Shown here piece by piece: positions 16,445 through 24,914 of a stretch of DNA of 64,000 bases (position 1 is its first letter; the number at the start of each line of letters is the position of its first letter). The translations under genes were made by a program, and so were the position numbers. Location of the stretch: assembly GCA_919901855.1 (NCBI GenBank), contig CAKKQC010000002.1, forward strand, positions 56,891-120,890, read 5' to 3'. This DNA comes from a bacterium. GTDB lineage: Bacteria > Oederibacteriota > CAKKQC01. The notes under the pieces are model-generated. The model saw only the letters and a program-made list of their open reading frames with translations, ran no database searches and was not told where the DNA came from.

Positions 16445-16966
16445 ATGATCCGCTGGGTCTGGGCCGCCCTCGCCGTGCTCGCGGCGGGCGTGGGGGCGGC
16501 CTGGTACCTCTCCTCCCGGCCGGTCATGGAGGAGGATTGGCGGATGGACGACTCCGCCGGGGCGCCGGCCGGGATGTGCGCCTCGCCGGCCGAGGTGGCG
16601 GCGCTCGTGGACCGGATCGCGGGGACGGACGCCATGGACGCGTCGAAGGCCTGGCTCGAGCTGGGCGCCCGGTATCGTGATTCCCGGAGCTACATCGGCG
16701 GCGTGTGCGCCGGGTTCTGGGACACGCGCCCGGTCGCGTTCGAGATCGTGAAGGAGCGGATGTCGGGCGGGGGCGCCACCTTCATCTACTACACGGTGAA
16801 GACGCCGGGGACGAAGGGCGTTCCGGCGTTCGTCCACACCGTAGGCCAGGCGCTGGCGTATCACCTCTGGCAGTACGAGGACGCCTCCAACAGCGGGTTC
16901 AAGGGGACGTTCCGGGCGTGGTGGTCCGGGTACGCGGGGCCGCACGGTCTCCCGGGACCCAGATGA
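16445..16966 (+). CDS. Small membrane-anchored protein of unknown function
   Basis: The 173-residue product has an N-terminal membrane helix (WVWAALAVLAAGVGAAWYL) and then a soluble domain, with no family I recognise. Notable stretches are WLELGARYRDS, GFWDTRPVAFEIVKERMS and GATFIYYTVKTPG. Its ATG lies one base after the SPFH gene's TGA, so it is co-transcribed and probably works with that scaffold at the membrane. Confidence 0.7.
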   Translation: MIRWVWAALAVLAAGVGAAWYLSSRPVMEEDWRMDDSAGAPAGMCASPAEVAALVDRIAGTDAMDASKAWLELGARYRDSRSYIGGVCAGFWDTRPVAFEIVKERMSGGGATFIYYTVKTPGTKGVPAFVHTVGQALAYHLWQYEDASNSGFKGTFRAWWSGYAGPHGLPGPR

Positions 16967-16993
16967 TGTCTGGGTCGGGGGCGAGAACCTCAA

Positions 16994-17398
16994 TCAGTCC
17001 GTGATCGCAACCACCCGGATTCCTTGCGGACGGTGGATGGGCTTCGAGGGTTTCTCGAGGGTCACGAGCTCTTCGGCCCCCACCATGAGCGCGGCAGCCA
17101 CGTGGAGCGCGTCGCTGGCCCCGAGTCCGTACCGGTTTGCCTCCTCCAACGCCCGTCGGACAAGCTTCCCGTCGACTTCCGCCCACCTGGAAACTGCCCC
17201 GAAGAACGCGTTGTAGAACTGAACCTCGGGTTCCTTGCGATGGTACGTGGCCTTGGGCAGGACTTCGAGCTTCACGATGTCGCTGGACGCGAAAGTCCGT
17301 GCCGGGTCATCCAGAATCTGGATCGCCCGCCGTTGGAGTGGATGACTGCCTCTGGCGGCCGCGATCAGCACGCCCGAATCAAGGAACGTGAGCTTCAC
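16994..17398 (-). CDS. PIN-domain ribonuclease toxin (VapC-like)
   Basis: The 134-residue protein has the PIN acidic residues in order: Asp in FLDSGVLI near residue 7, Glu in VKLEV near 44, and Asp in GASDALHVAAAL near 96. A fourth acidic residue follows near LEKP. PIN toxins cleave tRNA or rRNA. The start is GTG 17398. The gene lies 7 bases downstream of a small gene encoding an antitoxin-like protein, giving the usual antitoxin-toxin order on the minus strand. Confidence 0.85.
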   Translation of the reverse strand: MKLTFLDSGVLIAAARGSHPLQRRAIQILDDPARTFASSDIVKLEVLPKATYHRKEPEVQFYNAFFGAVSRWAEVDGKLVRRALEEANRYGLGASDALHVAAALMVGAEELVTLEKPSKPIHRPQGIRVVAITD

Positions 17399-17405
17399 CG
17401 GTCTG

Positions 17406-17621
17406 TCAGCTACCCCAACGCGTAGAGATTTCGCGCCGGATCGCCGCGGCGCTCAGGAGCGGTTCGCCCGAACGCACGATCCGCCCGCGCAACCGGAGCA
17501 GTTTCCTGCCCAGGGGCGTCCGCGCATCGGTAGCGCCGCCGTTGGAGGAACCGTTGCGGTGGCGTCCGCTGGAAGGACGCACTGCTGTCTTGACCGTTGC
17601 CTTGTCAATCACTTTGGGCAT
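17406..17621 (-). CDS. Probable antitoxin partner of the PIN toxin
   Basis: The 71-residue product has a basic, low-complexity N-terminus and a helical C-terminus (LGRKLLRLRGRIVRSGEPL then IRREISTRWG). This C-terminal pattern is common in small antitoxins encoded before PIN toxins. No AbrB or ribbon-helix-helix DNA-binding motif is obvious. The 7-base gap to the PIN gene supports pairing. Confidence 0.6.
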   Translation of the reverse strand: MPKVIDKATVKTAVRPSSGRHRNGSSNGGATDARTPLGRKLLRLRGRIVRSGEPLLSAAAIRREISTRWGS

Positions 17622-18050
17622 TGCTTCTTCCCAATCGACATCATACAGCTTCCGTTGGGGATAGGAATGCCGGTCAGCAGCACAGCCACATCTCCATGAG
17701 GGCGACTGGTCCGTAGCGTCCTATCAGGAGACCAGCCAAACCAGCCAATACCACGCGAGCTACAAAGCTCCAGATCCCGGATGATGAAGGACCTCGAGAA
17801 CGCATGGACATGTGGTCATTGTATAGGGTGGATCCCGAACTTGGCGGGGGGGGGGGTAGTTGGCGCCGCCTGGCGCCAAGACGCCATTACTGGCTGCTTG
17901 CGGGTGGTGGTACAGTGGGGGTGAGGCACGCGAAGGGTGCCGCCCGTCCGCGGGAAGGGCTTAGCCTACCTTCATGGTCGGTACAACCGAGGAGAAACTC
18001 CTTTTCCGCCCTGGATCGCGGACAGACGGGCACACCGAAGAGGAGGAGCC
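17622..18050. other. Intergenic stretch with a G11 run and hairpins
   Basis: No convincing gene lies here. The stretch contains an 11-base G homopolymer near 17846-17856, followed at 17860-17879 by a perfect hairpin (TTGGCGCC, GCCT loop, GGCGCCAA). A short GGAG-AAA-CTCC stem precedes TTTT just before the next gene. A plus-strand open frame from 17804 runs through it but reads low-complexity peptide. The ribosome-binding site AGGAGG for the next gene lies at 18041-18046. Confidence 0.6.
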
Positions 18051-19406
18051 ATGTCGACGCCACTGCCTGCCCGCCCGAATCTCGAACACCTTCGCAACGA
18101 AGCCCACGCGATGCTCAAAGCCCACACGTCCGGCGACCGGTCGGTCTGCGCCGTCCTCAAGGGCCTGCGCCGGTTCTCGGGGGAAACTGACGACGCGATC
18201 ATGCGCGCCGAGGTGGGCCTACAGGAGGTCCAGCTTGCCCTCGCAATCAAGTACGGGTTCAAGGATTGGGCCGAGCTCAAGGCTCGGGTGGAAGGGACCG
18301 TCCCGCCCAGTGGAATTCCGCCCCGGTTCGGGGATGTCGAGGAACTGGCCGGCCTGGGGAACTCGCCCCTGCAGAGGTTGTTCATGGATCTCGACGACCT
18401 GGACCAGGCACTGGTCGCCTCGACGGGGTCGTCGCATCTTCGCCAGCGCCTGTTCGACAACATGACGGTGCGGCACCGCGAACGGCTGGAACGGCTTCCC
18501 GAAGTCCGGACGGCCGGCGCCGCGAGGATCGCGGAAGCCCGGAGCCGGGCGCTCTGGGTCGCGAACAAGCTCTCGGAACTGGGTCTGGTGCCCCTGGAGC
18601 CGCCGGCCGCCGGCGATGCCGCGGTGTCGGCGCGGACCTCCGACGCGCTCAGGAAGCTGGAGGAGTGTCTGAGGTCCGGACCGTCGTCCCGCTGGTCCGC
18701 GGCGCAGCTGGCCGGGTTTTTCGGGGCCGCCGCGGGGGCCTGGATGGAGCCGATGACGCTCGCGCCCCTGGTGCCGCGGCTCGATGATCCGTTCCTGCGC
18801 GACGGCATCGAGCTCTTCGTCGACGGTTGGGCCCCCGACTACGTCCGGTCGGTCATGACCGAGCGCAAGCGAACCCTGCTGGCCGAACACGAGCGCCGGT
18901 GCGATATCGGCACCACGGCCCTTGTCTCCATCGGCTGGGCGGAGCATCCCAAGGTGCTCGAGGAGCGGTGCCGGGCCCTGCTCGGACCGGACGCGGCCCC
19001 GGGCCATCCGGTGGCCGGAGAGGGGAAGAGCCGGATCGAGGAACTCGAGGTCCTGCTGGCCGCGAAGCCGGCGAGCGCCTGGACACCGCTCGAGCTGATC
19101 GAGGTCATGAAGACCGCGCTCGGCGTGGCCCGGGCCGGGGGCCTGTTGGCCCTCGACGGCATCCCGGACCGGCTGGACGACCCGTTCCTGAAGGCGCCCA
19201 TGCAGCTGCTCGTGGACGGCTGTGACGTCGAGCTCGTCCGGTCGATTCTCCTCGATCGCAAGCGCACGCTGCTCGGCGATCAGGAGCGACGGCTCGACAT
19301 GGTGGTCACGGCGCTCTGCGGGATGGCGGCGGGGGACAGCCCGCGCGTGATCGAGGCGAAGTGCCGGGCGTTCCTCCCGGCCGAGTCGGGTCCAGGCTCC
19401 GTCTGA
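18051..19406 (+). CDS. Chimeric protein: ankyrin-type N-domain, FliG-C-like domain and two MotA-loop-like repeats
   Basis: The 451-residue protein starts at ATG 18051 after AGGAGG. Residues 10-80 resemble the short N-terminal module of bacterial ankyrin proteins (PNLEHLRNEAHAMLKAH...LAIKYGFKDWAELK). About 100-170 resembles the FliG C-terminal domain (RLFMDLDDLDQALVAS, LRQRLFDNMTVRHRERL). Two repeats of about 110 residues follow, each with a MotA cytoplasmic-loop pattern: RLDDPFLRDGIELFVDG and RLDDPFLKAPMQLLVDG, each followed by a VRSxxxxRKRTLL helix, and ALDG before the second. MotA's membrane helices and proton-channel residues are absent; no transmembrane segment is seen. Whether it touches a flagellar motor or is an independent signalling scaffold is unknown. 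TA modules flank it. Confidence 0.7.
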   Translation: MSTPLPARPNLEHLRNEAHAMLKAHTSGDRSVCAVLKGLRRFSGETDDAIMRAEVGLQEVQLALAIKYGFKDWAELKARVEGTVPPSGIPPRFGDVEELAGLGNSPLQRLFMDLDDLDQALVASTGSSHLRQRLFDNMTVRHRERLERLPEVRTAGAARIAEARSRALWVANKLSELGLVPLEPPAAGDAAVSARTSDALRKLEECLRSGPSSRWSAAQLAGFFGAAAGAWMEPMTLAPLVPRLDDPFLRDGIELFVDGWAPDYVRSVMTERKRTLLAEHERRCDIGTTALVSIGWAEHPKVLEERCRALLGPDAAPGHPVAGEGKSRIEELEVLLAAKPASAWTPLELIEVMKTALGVARAGGLLALDGIPDRLDDPFLKAPMQLLVDGCDVELVRSILLDRKRTLLGDQERRLDMVVTALCGMAAGDSPRVIEAKCRAFLPAESGPGSV

Positions 19407-19422
19407 CGCCGGCGATCCGCCG

Positions 19423-19647
19423 TCAGAGGAGTTGGCGGAACTCCTCAATACTCAGCCCGGCATCCTTGATGATCCTGCGCAGGGTGCCGGGCTTGAGGTC
19501 ACGACGGTGCGTCGGGACCGAGACCGGATTCGGATGACCGGACCGATAGAGGATCGCATGGCTTCCGGTGTGATGATCAACATCGAAGCCGGCTCGCCTG
19601 AGCGCCGCGATTGCCTCGTGAGGCCGGCAAACCGGAAGTTTCGGCAC
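19423..19647 (-). CDS. hicA: HicA-family mRNA interferase toxin
   Basis: The 74-residue protein has the HicA double-stranded-RNA-binding fold signature: a RRAGFDVDHHTGSHAIL stretch with the catalytic histidine in GSH, then VSVPTHRRDLKPGTLRRIIKDAGL. HicA toxins cleave mRNA. The start is GTG 19647, three bases after the hicB stop, so the order is hicB-hicA on the minus strand. Confidence 0.9.
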   Translation of the reverse strand: MPKLPVCRPHEAIAALRRAGFDVDHHTGSHAILYRSGHPNPVSVPTHRRDLKPGTLRRIIKDAGLSIEEFRQLL

Positions 19648-19650
19648 GGT

Positions 19651-19863
19651 TCAGACGCGGAGGGCCAGGGCTTTCCCGTGCTTCTTGCGGGCGATGTCGA
19701 GTGAATGCTTGTTGGCGACCAGCAGGTAGCCCTCAAGGGCGTCGAGGATGTTCCGCTTCGCCTCATCCAAGGTATCGCCTTCGGAGATGCAGCCGGGCAG
19801 TGCCGGAATGTAGGCGGTATACCCGCCGTCCGCCTGGGGCTCGAAGACGGCGTTGATCTTCAT
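19651..19863 (-). CDS. hicB: HicB-family antitoxin
   Basis: The 70-residue protein matches the short HicB/UPF0150 domain: VFEPQADGGYTAYIPALPGC, then GDTLDEAKRNILDALEGYL. It would neutralise HicA. There is no C-terminal DNA-binding domain of the longer HicB type, so autoregulation may be weaker or indirect. The ATG at 19863 precedes the hicA gene. Confidence 0.88.
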   Translation of the reverse strand: MKINAVFEPQADGGYTAYIPALPGCISEGDTLDEAKRNILDALEGYLLVANKHSLDIARKKHGKALALRV

Positions 19864-19883
19864 GCTTCTAGGATACCATCCGG

Positions 19884-20423
19884 TCAGTACCCGCTGAGTT
19901 TGACCGGAACCAGCTTGCCGCCCTTGCGGGCGAGCTCGCCGAGGTTGCTCTCGATCCAGGTGGCGACCGCGACCTCGATCGCGCGGTCGGGGCCGTCGCG
20001 GACCACGACGCGCTCGATCCCGGCGTTAATGATCATGCGCTTGCACAGCCGGCAGCACATGGCGCCGTCGATCGGCTCCTTCGTCTTCGCGTCGATGCCG
20101 GCGACGTAGATCGTGCCGCCCATCATGTCGAACCGGGCGGCGTGGATGATCGCGTTCTGCTCGGCGTGGACGCCGCGGCAGAGCTCGTAGCGCTCGCCGC
20201 GCGGGATCCCCATCGCCTCGCGGTAGCAGACGCCGAGGTCGAGGCAGTTCACGGTGCCGCGCGGCGCCCCGTTGTACCCGGTGGCGATGATCTGGTCGTT
20301 GTTGACGATGACGGCCCCGAAGTTGCGTCGCAGGCACGTGCTCCGCGCCGCGACCTCGCGGGCGAGGTTGAGGTAGTAGTCGGTCTTGGAAACTCTGCGG
20401 CTGGGGGCTTTGGACTTCTTCAT
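19884..20423 (-). CDS. dCMP deaminase (ComEB-like cytidine/deoxycytidylate deaminase)
   Basis: The 179-residue enzyme of the zinc-dependent deaminase fold converts dCMP to dUMP for thymidylate synthesis. Zinc ligands are visible as GVHAEQNAI (His-Ala-Glu, catalytic Glu) and CCRLCKR (the PCxxC-type pair, with Pro replaced). The nucleotide-pocket stretch IATGYNGAPRG is present. The start ATG at 20423 overlaps the upstream nitroreductase stop as ATGA. Confidence 0.92.
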   Translation of the reverse strand: MKKSKAPSRRVSKTDYYLNLAREVAARSTCLRRNFGAVIVNNDQIIATGYNGAPRGTVNCLDLGVCYREAMGIPRGERYELCRGVHAEQNAIIHAARFDMMGGTIYVAGIDAKTKEPIDGAMCCRLCKRMIINAGIERVVVRDGPDRAIEVAVATWIESNLGELARKGGKLVPVKLSGY

Positions 20424-20950
20424 CCGTGCCTATTGAACCACGCGCGGTGGCCGAAAGGTTTCTTCTCCGGCCGGCGCACCTTCTCCGCGGGGACGCCGAT
20501 GGGAAGCATGACCCGCACTGTCCGGTTCCGGGGCACGCGGAGCAGCCGGTTGAGCCTCGAAGCCCGGCCGCGCTCGCGCAGGTATCCGTCGATCCAGACC
20601 GAGCCGTACCCGAGCGCCGTGATCGCCAGGAGCATGTTCTCGATGGCGGCGGCGCAGTCCTCGACCTCGAAGGAGTCCCGGCCATGGAACGTCGGCGGCG
20701 CCTTCTTGTGCACGACGCACGCGATTATCGCGTGGGCCTGCCGGATCGCGGTCATGGGGTGGAGGGTCCGGATGACGGCCATCTTCCGGGGGTCGTCCAC
20801 GATGACGAAGGTCGTGGTCTGGGCGTTGCACCCGGACGGGGCCTTGAGCCCCGCCGCGACGATCCGGCGGAGGGCCGAACGGGGGACCCGGGCCTTGGTG
20901 TAGGCGCCACGGTAGCTATGACGCTTCTCGATCGCGGTAAAGAGGTTCAT
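20420..20950 (-). CDS. Nitroreductase-family FMN protein
   Basis: The 176-residue protein begins FTAIEKRHSYRGAY with the family Arg-x-Ser-x-Arg-like FMN-phosphate motif, then LKAPSGCNAQTTTFVIVDD and the later stretch CAAAIENMLLAITALGYGSVWI. These are standard for the FMN-dependent nitroreductase/dehydropteridine reductase fold. The electron acceptor is unknown. It starts at ATG 20950 and is coupled to the dCMP deaminase gene downstream. An upstream in-frame start at 20989 is less likely. Confidence 0.88.
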   Translation of the reverse strand: MNLFTAIEKRHSYRGAYTKARVPRSALRRIVAAGLKAPSGCNAQTTTFVIVDDPRKMAVIRTLHPMTAIRQAHAIIACVVHKKAPPTFHGRDSFEVEDCAAAIENMLLAITALGYGSVWIDGYLRERGRASRLNRLLRVPRNRTVRVMLPIGVPAEKVRRPEKKPFGHRAWFNRHG

Positions 20951-21005
20951 GGTGCCCCATAGGTTGCCGGTTTTCGTTGCCCTTTGCAAGGGGCCACGGG
21001 AAGGT

Positions 21006-21035
21006 TTGACTCACGCACTCCCGGGGCGATACAAC
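21006..21035 (+). promoter_or_regulatory. Candidate sigma-70-type promoter for the GH4 gene
   Basis: TTGACT (21006-21011) and TACAAC (21030-21035) are separated by 18 bases, 35 bases before the ATG at 21070, and an AAAGGA site precedes the start. It lies in the divergent gap with the nitroreductase gene. Confidence 0.5.
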
Positions 21036-21069
21036 AACGTGACTCCACTTTCGAAAGGACGGTACCTCC

Positions 21070-22398
21070 ATGGCGCGGATCACGTTCATCGGTGCAGGCA
21101 GTCTCGGGTTCACGCGGGGCCTCGTGCGCGACATCCTCACCTTCCCGTCCCTCCGGGACGCGACGCTCGTCCTCATGGACGTGAACGCCGAGCGGCTGGG
21201 CTGGGTCGAGAAGGCCGTCCGCCGCATCGTGGCCGAGGGCCGGTACCCGGCCACGGTCGAGGTGACGACCGATCGCAAGAAGGCGCTCAAGGGCGCGGAC
21301 GCGGTGCTGTGCACCATCCTGGCCGGCAACGTCGACATCTGGAAGTGGGACGTCCTGATCCCGAACAAGTACGGGGTCTCGACGAACGTGGGAGACACCC
21401 GCGGTCCTTCGGGCATCTTCCGCGCCCTGCGGACGATCCCGGTCATGGTCTCCATCTGCCGGGACATGGAGAAGCTCTGCCCGAACGCGATCCTGCTCAA
21501 CTACACGAATCCGATGGCCATGCTCTGCCGCGCCATGCAGAAGACCTCGCCGATCCAGGTCTCGGGGCTCTGCCACTCGGTGCAGGGTACGGCCATGATG
21601 CTCGCGCACTGGGCCCGCGTGCCGTACGAGGAGGTCCACTACGTCTCCGCCGGCATCAACCACATGTCCTGGTACGTCAAGTTCGAGCACCGGGGCCGCG
21701 ACCTCTACCCGGACCTCCGCAAGCGCGTGCTCACCGACAGACAAGTCCGCAACGAGGAGCAGGTCCGCAACGAGATGTTCCTCCAGCTCGGGTACTACGT
21801 CACCGAGTCGAGCGGCCACAACTCCGAGTACAACCCCTGGTTCCGGAAGCGGAAGGACCTGATCAAGAAGTACTGCACGACCGGAACCGGCTGGAACCCC
21901 GGCCACGAGAGCTACATCCTCCAGGAATACGAGCGGGCGAAGCGGCACTGGCGCAAGTGGATCAAGGCGTCGCTTGCGGACCCCAAGCCCCTGGACCTCA
22001 AGCGCGGCCACGAGTACGCGGCGTCGATCATCAACGCGCGGTTGGGTGGCGACATGTTCGAGTTCAACGGCAACGTGCCGAACAAGCATTACATCGACAA
22101 CCTGCCGTACGACGCCTGCGTCGAGATCCCGGTCATCGCCAGCACCAAGGGCTTCAACGCGGTCCGGGTCGGGAGCCTCCCGCCCCAGTGCGCGGCGCTG
22201 AACAACCTCACGATCGCGGTCGAGGAGATGGCCGTCGAGGGCGCGCTCACGGGGAACGCGGAGATGGTGTACCACGCCTGCGCGTACGACCCCCTGTCGT
22301 CCGCCGTGCTCTCGCTCGCCGAGATCCGGTCGATGGTGAAGGAGATGTTCGCCAAGAGCCGGGCGTACCTCCCGCAGTTCAGGCGGACGTCGTTGTAG
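21070..22398 (+). CDS. Glycoside hydrolase family 4 (alpha-galactosidase/alpha-glucuronidase-like)
   Basis: GH4 enzymes cleave glycosides by an NAD+- and Mn2+-dependent oxidation/elimination. The 442-residue length is typical. The N-terminal Rossmann fold shows [17 protein letters not shown], followed by [13 protein letters not shown]. The metal site is seen in GLCHSVQG (Cys and His) and GINHMSWY (His). Cys-His pairing with these contexts resembles MelA-type alpha-galactosidases and related alpha-glucuronidases rather than 6-phospho-glucosidases. A clear promoter precedes it. The product probably feeds sugar from oligosaccharides into the metabolism encoded downstream. Confidence 0.92.
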   Translation: MARITFIGAGSLGFTRGLVRDILTFPSLRDATLVLMDVNAERLGWVEKAVRRIVAEGRYPATVEVTTDRKKALKGADAVLCTILAGNVDIWKWDVLIPNKYGVSTNVGDTRGPSGIFRALRTIPVMVSICRDMEKLCPNAILLNYTNPMAMLCRAMQKTSPIQVSGLCHSVQGTAMMLAHWARVPYEEVHYVSAGINHMSWYVKFEHRGRDLYPDLRKRVLTDRQVRNEEQVRNEMFLQLGYYVTESSGHNSEYNPWFRKRKDLIKKYCTTGTGWNPGHESYILQEYERAKRHWRKWIKASLADPKPLDLKRGHEYAASIINARLGGDMFEFNGNVPNKHYIDNLPYDACVEIPVIASTKGFNAVRVGSLPPQCAALNNLTIAVEEMAVEGALTGNAEMVYHACAYDPLSSAVLSLAEIRSMVKEMFAKSRAYLPQFRRTSL

Positions 22399-22420
22399 GT
22401 GGGGCTTCGCCGGCCGTCCC

Positions 22421-22448
22421 CGGGGTTTCGGCGGACGCCGAAACCCCG
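22421..22448. repeat. Palindromic-family copy (perfect 13-bp stem)
   Basis: CGGGGTTTCGGCG (22421-22433), GA, then CGCCGAAACCCCG (22436-22448) is the longest perfect copy of the dispersed family in the window. It lies between the GH4 gene stop and the amidohydrolase start. Confidence 0.8.
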
Positions 22449-22505
22449 CACGTCAGGCTGTAGCGGATCCGGGTCGATCGTGAGGACGGCCGCGGGAGGC
22501 GCGTC

Positions 22506-23264
22506 GTGATCATCGACGCGCACGCGCACCTGGGGCTCGACGAGGTATTCGACGAGGACTTCACCGAGGCCGACCTGCTCGAATCGCAGGCGCGCAACGG
22601 GATCGACCTCACGCTCGTCCAGCCCGCGATCACGCACGAGCTCGGGACCGTGCGGCGGTACCACGACGCGATCGCGGACCTGGCGGCGCGCCACCCGGGC
22701 CGGTTCCGCGGGATCGCGAACCCGAACCCGCACCTGGGCGGCGGTGCTTGGGAGGCCGAGGTCCGGCGGTGCCTGACCGAGCTGGGGTTCGTGGGGGTGA
22801 AGCTCCACCCCGCCGCGCACGCGGTGAACCCGGCCGGCCGCGCGGGGCGGAGGGTCTTCGACCTGTGCGCGGCCCTCCAGGTGCCCGTCATCGTCCACAC
22901 CGGCACGGGCATTCCATGGTCGGCGCCCTCGCTCCTGGCGCCGGCGGCGAAGGCGAATCCGGGCCTCCCGATCGTGGTGGCGCATGCGGGGATGATGGTG
23001 CTCGCGGGCGAGGCCGCCCGGCTGGCGTCCGATTTCCCGAATGTCTACCTCGAGGTGAGCTGGACCGGCGGTTTCGCGGTGCGGAGGTGGGCGCGCAAGC
23101 ACGGCGCCCGGCGGCTCCTGTTCGGGTCCGACTACCCGGACAACGCGGCGACCGAGCTGGCCAAGGTCCGGACGGCGGGACTGACGGACGAGGAGATTGA
23201 ATGGATCCTGGGCGGGACCGCGGCTTCCGTGTTCGGGGTCGGGCCGGGGAGAGGCAGTCCATGA
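22506..23264 (+). CDS. Amidohydrolase-family metal-dependent hydrolase
   Basis: The 252-residue TIM-barrel protein of the amidohydrolase-2/TatD-like group starts IIDAHAHLGL (the HxH metal ligands). Further ligands are placed in VGVKLHP (Lys/His), IVHTGTG (His), VVAHAGMM (His) and LLFGSDYPD (the last metal-ligand Asp). Members hydrolyse lactones, amides or decarboxylate aromatic acids. The start is GTG 22506. The neighbours suggest a sugar-lactone or uronate role, which is inference. Confidence 0.85.
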   Translation: MIIDAHAHLGLDEVFDEDFTEADLLESQARNGIDLTLVQPAITHELGTVRRYHDAIADLAARHPGRFRGIANPNPHLGGGAWEAEVRRCLTELGFVGVKLHPAAHAVNPAGRAGRRVFDLCAALQVPVIVHTGTGIPWSAPSLLAPAAKANPGLPIVVAHAGMMVLAGEAARLASDFPNVYLEVSWTGGFAVRRWARKHGARRLLFGSDYPDNAATELAKVRTAGLTDEEIEWILGGTAASVFGVGPGRGSP

Positions 23265-23287
23265 CGGAGTGTCATGGCGGGGAAGTA

Positions 23288-24853
23288 ATGGATTGGTGGA
23301 GGGTAGCGGGCCGGGCGGCGGCCCTGATCGCGGTGGGATTCGTGATGGCGGGAGGAGGCATGAGCATGACGACCTGGCACGTGGACGCGGTCAAGGGGAA
23401 CGACACGAACGACGGACGGACGCCCGCGACGGCATGGAAGACCACCGGCCGGGCGGCGAAGGGTCCGTTCGCGGCGGGTGACCGGCTGGTCTTCGCCGGC
23501 GGCCAGGTCTTTGCGGGCACCCTCACGCTCAAGGGAAGCGCCGGCGGCGCCCCCGACCGGCTCACGATCTCCTCATATGGAGAGGGGCGCGCGACGATCG
23601 ACGGCGGCACGGGTGACGGCCTCGTCGCCGAGGGGCTCCAGGGGCTTCACGTCGAGCGGCTGATCGTCGTCGGCGCCGGCCGGCTGGCGGGCAACCGGGG
23701 CGGCCGCGGCGTCGCGCTGGTCAAGTGCCGGGACGCCGTCGTGGACGAGGTCGAGGCTTGTCGGTTCCAGAAGGCCGGGATCGTGACCTGGGACAGCGCG
23801 AACGTCCGGATCACCCGGTGCCACGCCCACGACAACGGGTTCGTCGGGATCTGGATGTGGGGGACGGCCAAGGGCTACGTCGGGCATTGCCGCTCGATCA
23901 ACAATCCCGGGGACCCCACGATCCGGGACAACCATAGCGGCAACGGGATCCTGCTGAGTGGGTGCACGGACGCCACGGTCGAGCGGTGCGAGTCCGCGGG
24001 CAACGGCTGGGACCAGCCCCGGGGCGGTCAGGGGAACGGCCCGGTCGGGATCTGGTGCCACGACTCGGAGCGGGTCACGATTCAGTATTGCATCGCCCAC
24101 CACAACAAGAGCACGTCCGGCGACGGCGGGGGATTCGACTTCGACGGCGGCACCCGCGACTCCGTGCTCCAGTACAACTACTCGTACGAGAACCACTCCA
24201 GCGGGTTTCTGATCTGGGAGTACGGGTCGAAGTACCCGATCAGGCACAACACGATCCGGCACAACGTCTCGGTCAACGACCGCGAGGGCGGCATCCGGAT
24301 GGGCAAGAGCGGCGGCGCGGACATCACCGGGCTCTTCATCCATCACAACACGGTCATCAACGCCCACGACCCGTGCGTCGCGCTCCAGGGCGCGTACATC
24401 GACGGCAAATGGCTCGCGGACGGCGGCCTCGACGGCGTCTTCATCCGGAACAACATCCTCATCGGCCCCAAGAGCGGCGAGATCGTGAAGGGCCAGGGGG
24501 GCGCCCGGTTCGAGGGCAACCTGTACTGGTCCCAGGGCGGCACGTTCAAGATCGCGGGCCATTCAAGCCTCGAGGCCTGGGCCCAGGCGACCGGGCAGGA
24601 GACCGTGGGCGGCAAGGTCGCCGGGCTCTTCGCCGACCCGAAGCTGGCCGACTTCCGGCTCGTCCCCCAGCTCACCGATCCCGACCGGCTGGGCGACCTT
24701 ATCGCGTTCATGCTGACCGCGGACTCCCCGGCGATCGACCGCGGGCTCGATCTCAAGAAGCTCTTCGGCCTCGACGCGGGCGGCAAGGATTTCTTCGGCC
24801 ATCCCGCGCCGCGCGGCGCCGCGCCGGACCTCGGGGCTCACGAGTTGCGCTAG
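23288..24853 (+). CDS. Secreted right-handed parallel beta-helix protein
   Basis: The 521-residue product begins with a signal or membrane segment (RVAGRAAALIAVGFVMAGGG). The mature start (HVDAVKGNDTNDGRTPATAWKT) is the pattern of DUF1565-type, polysaccharide-lyase-like beta-helix proteins. Repeated coils of roughly 20-25 residues follow (e.g. VRITRCHAHDNGFVGIWMW, VTIQYCIAHHNKSTSGDG). The end, SPAIDRG...G...FFGHPAPRG..PDLGAHE, is typical of such surface polysaccharide-binding or cleaving proteins. No catalytic site was identified. ATG 23288 was chosen; ATG 23261 is possible. Confidence 0.82.
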   Translation: MDWWRVAGRAAALIAVGFVMAGGGMSMTTWHVDAVKGNDTNDGRTPATAWKTTGRAAKGPFAAGDRLVFAGGQVFAGTLTLKGSAGGAPDRLTISSYGEGRATIDGGTGDGLVAEGLQGLHVERLIVVGAGRLAGNRGGRGVALVKCRDAVVDEVEACRFQKAGIVTWDSANVRITRCHAHDNGFVGIWMWGTAKGYVGHCRSINNPGDPTIRDNHSGNGILLSGCTDATVERCESAGNGWDQPRGGQGNGPVGIWCHDSERVTIQYCIAHHNKSTSGDGGGFDFDGGTRDSVLQYNYSYENHSSGFLIWEYGSKYPIRHNTIRHNVSVNDREGGIRMGKSGGADITGLFIHHNTVINAHDPCVALQGAYIDGKWLADGGLDGVFIRNNILIGPKSGEIVKGQGGARFEGNLYWSQGGTFKIAGHSSLEAWAQATGQETVGGKVAGLFADPKLADFRLVPQLTDPDRLGDLIAFMLTADSPAIDRGLDLKKLFGLDAGGKDFFGHPAPRGAAPDLGAHELR

Positions 24854-24914
24854 GCCCGCACGCCCGCCCCGAACCCGGTATATTGCAGGGCAGCACACGG
24901 CGGGGAGGGACGAC

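Noticed and set aside
17804-18190. Plus-strand frame from 17804 through the G11 run
   Set aside because: Low-complexity translation, no ribosome-binding site, and it overlaps the well-supported start at 18051.
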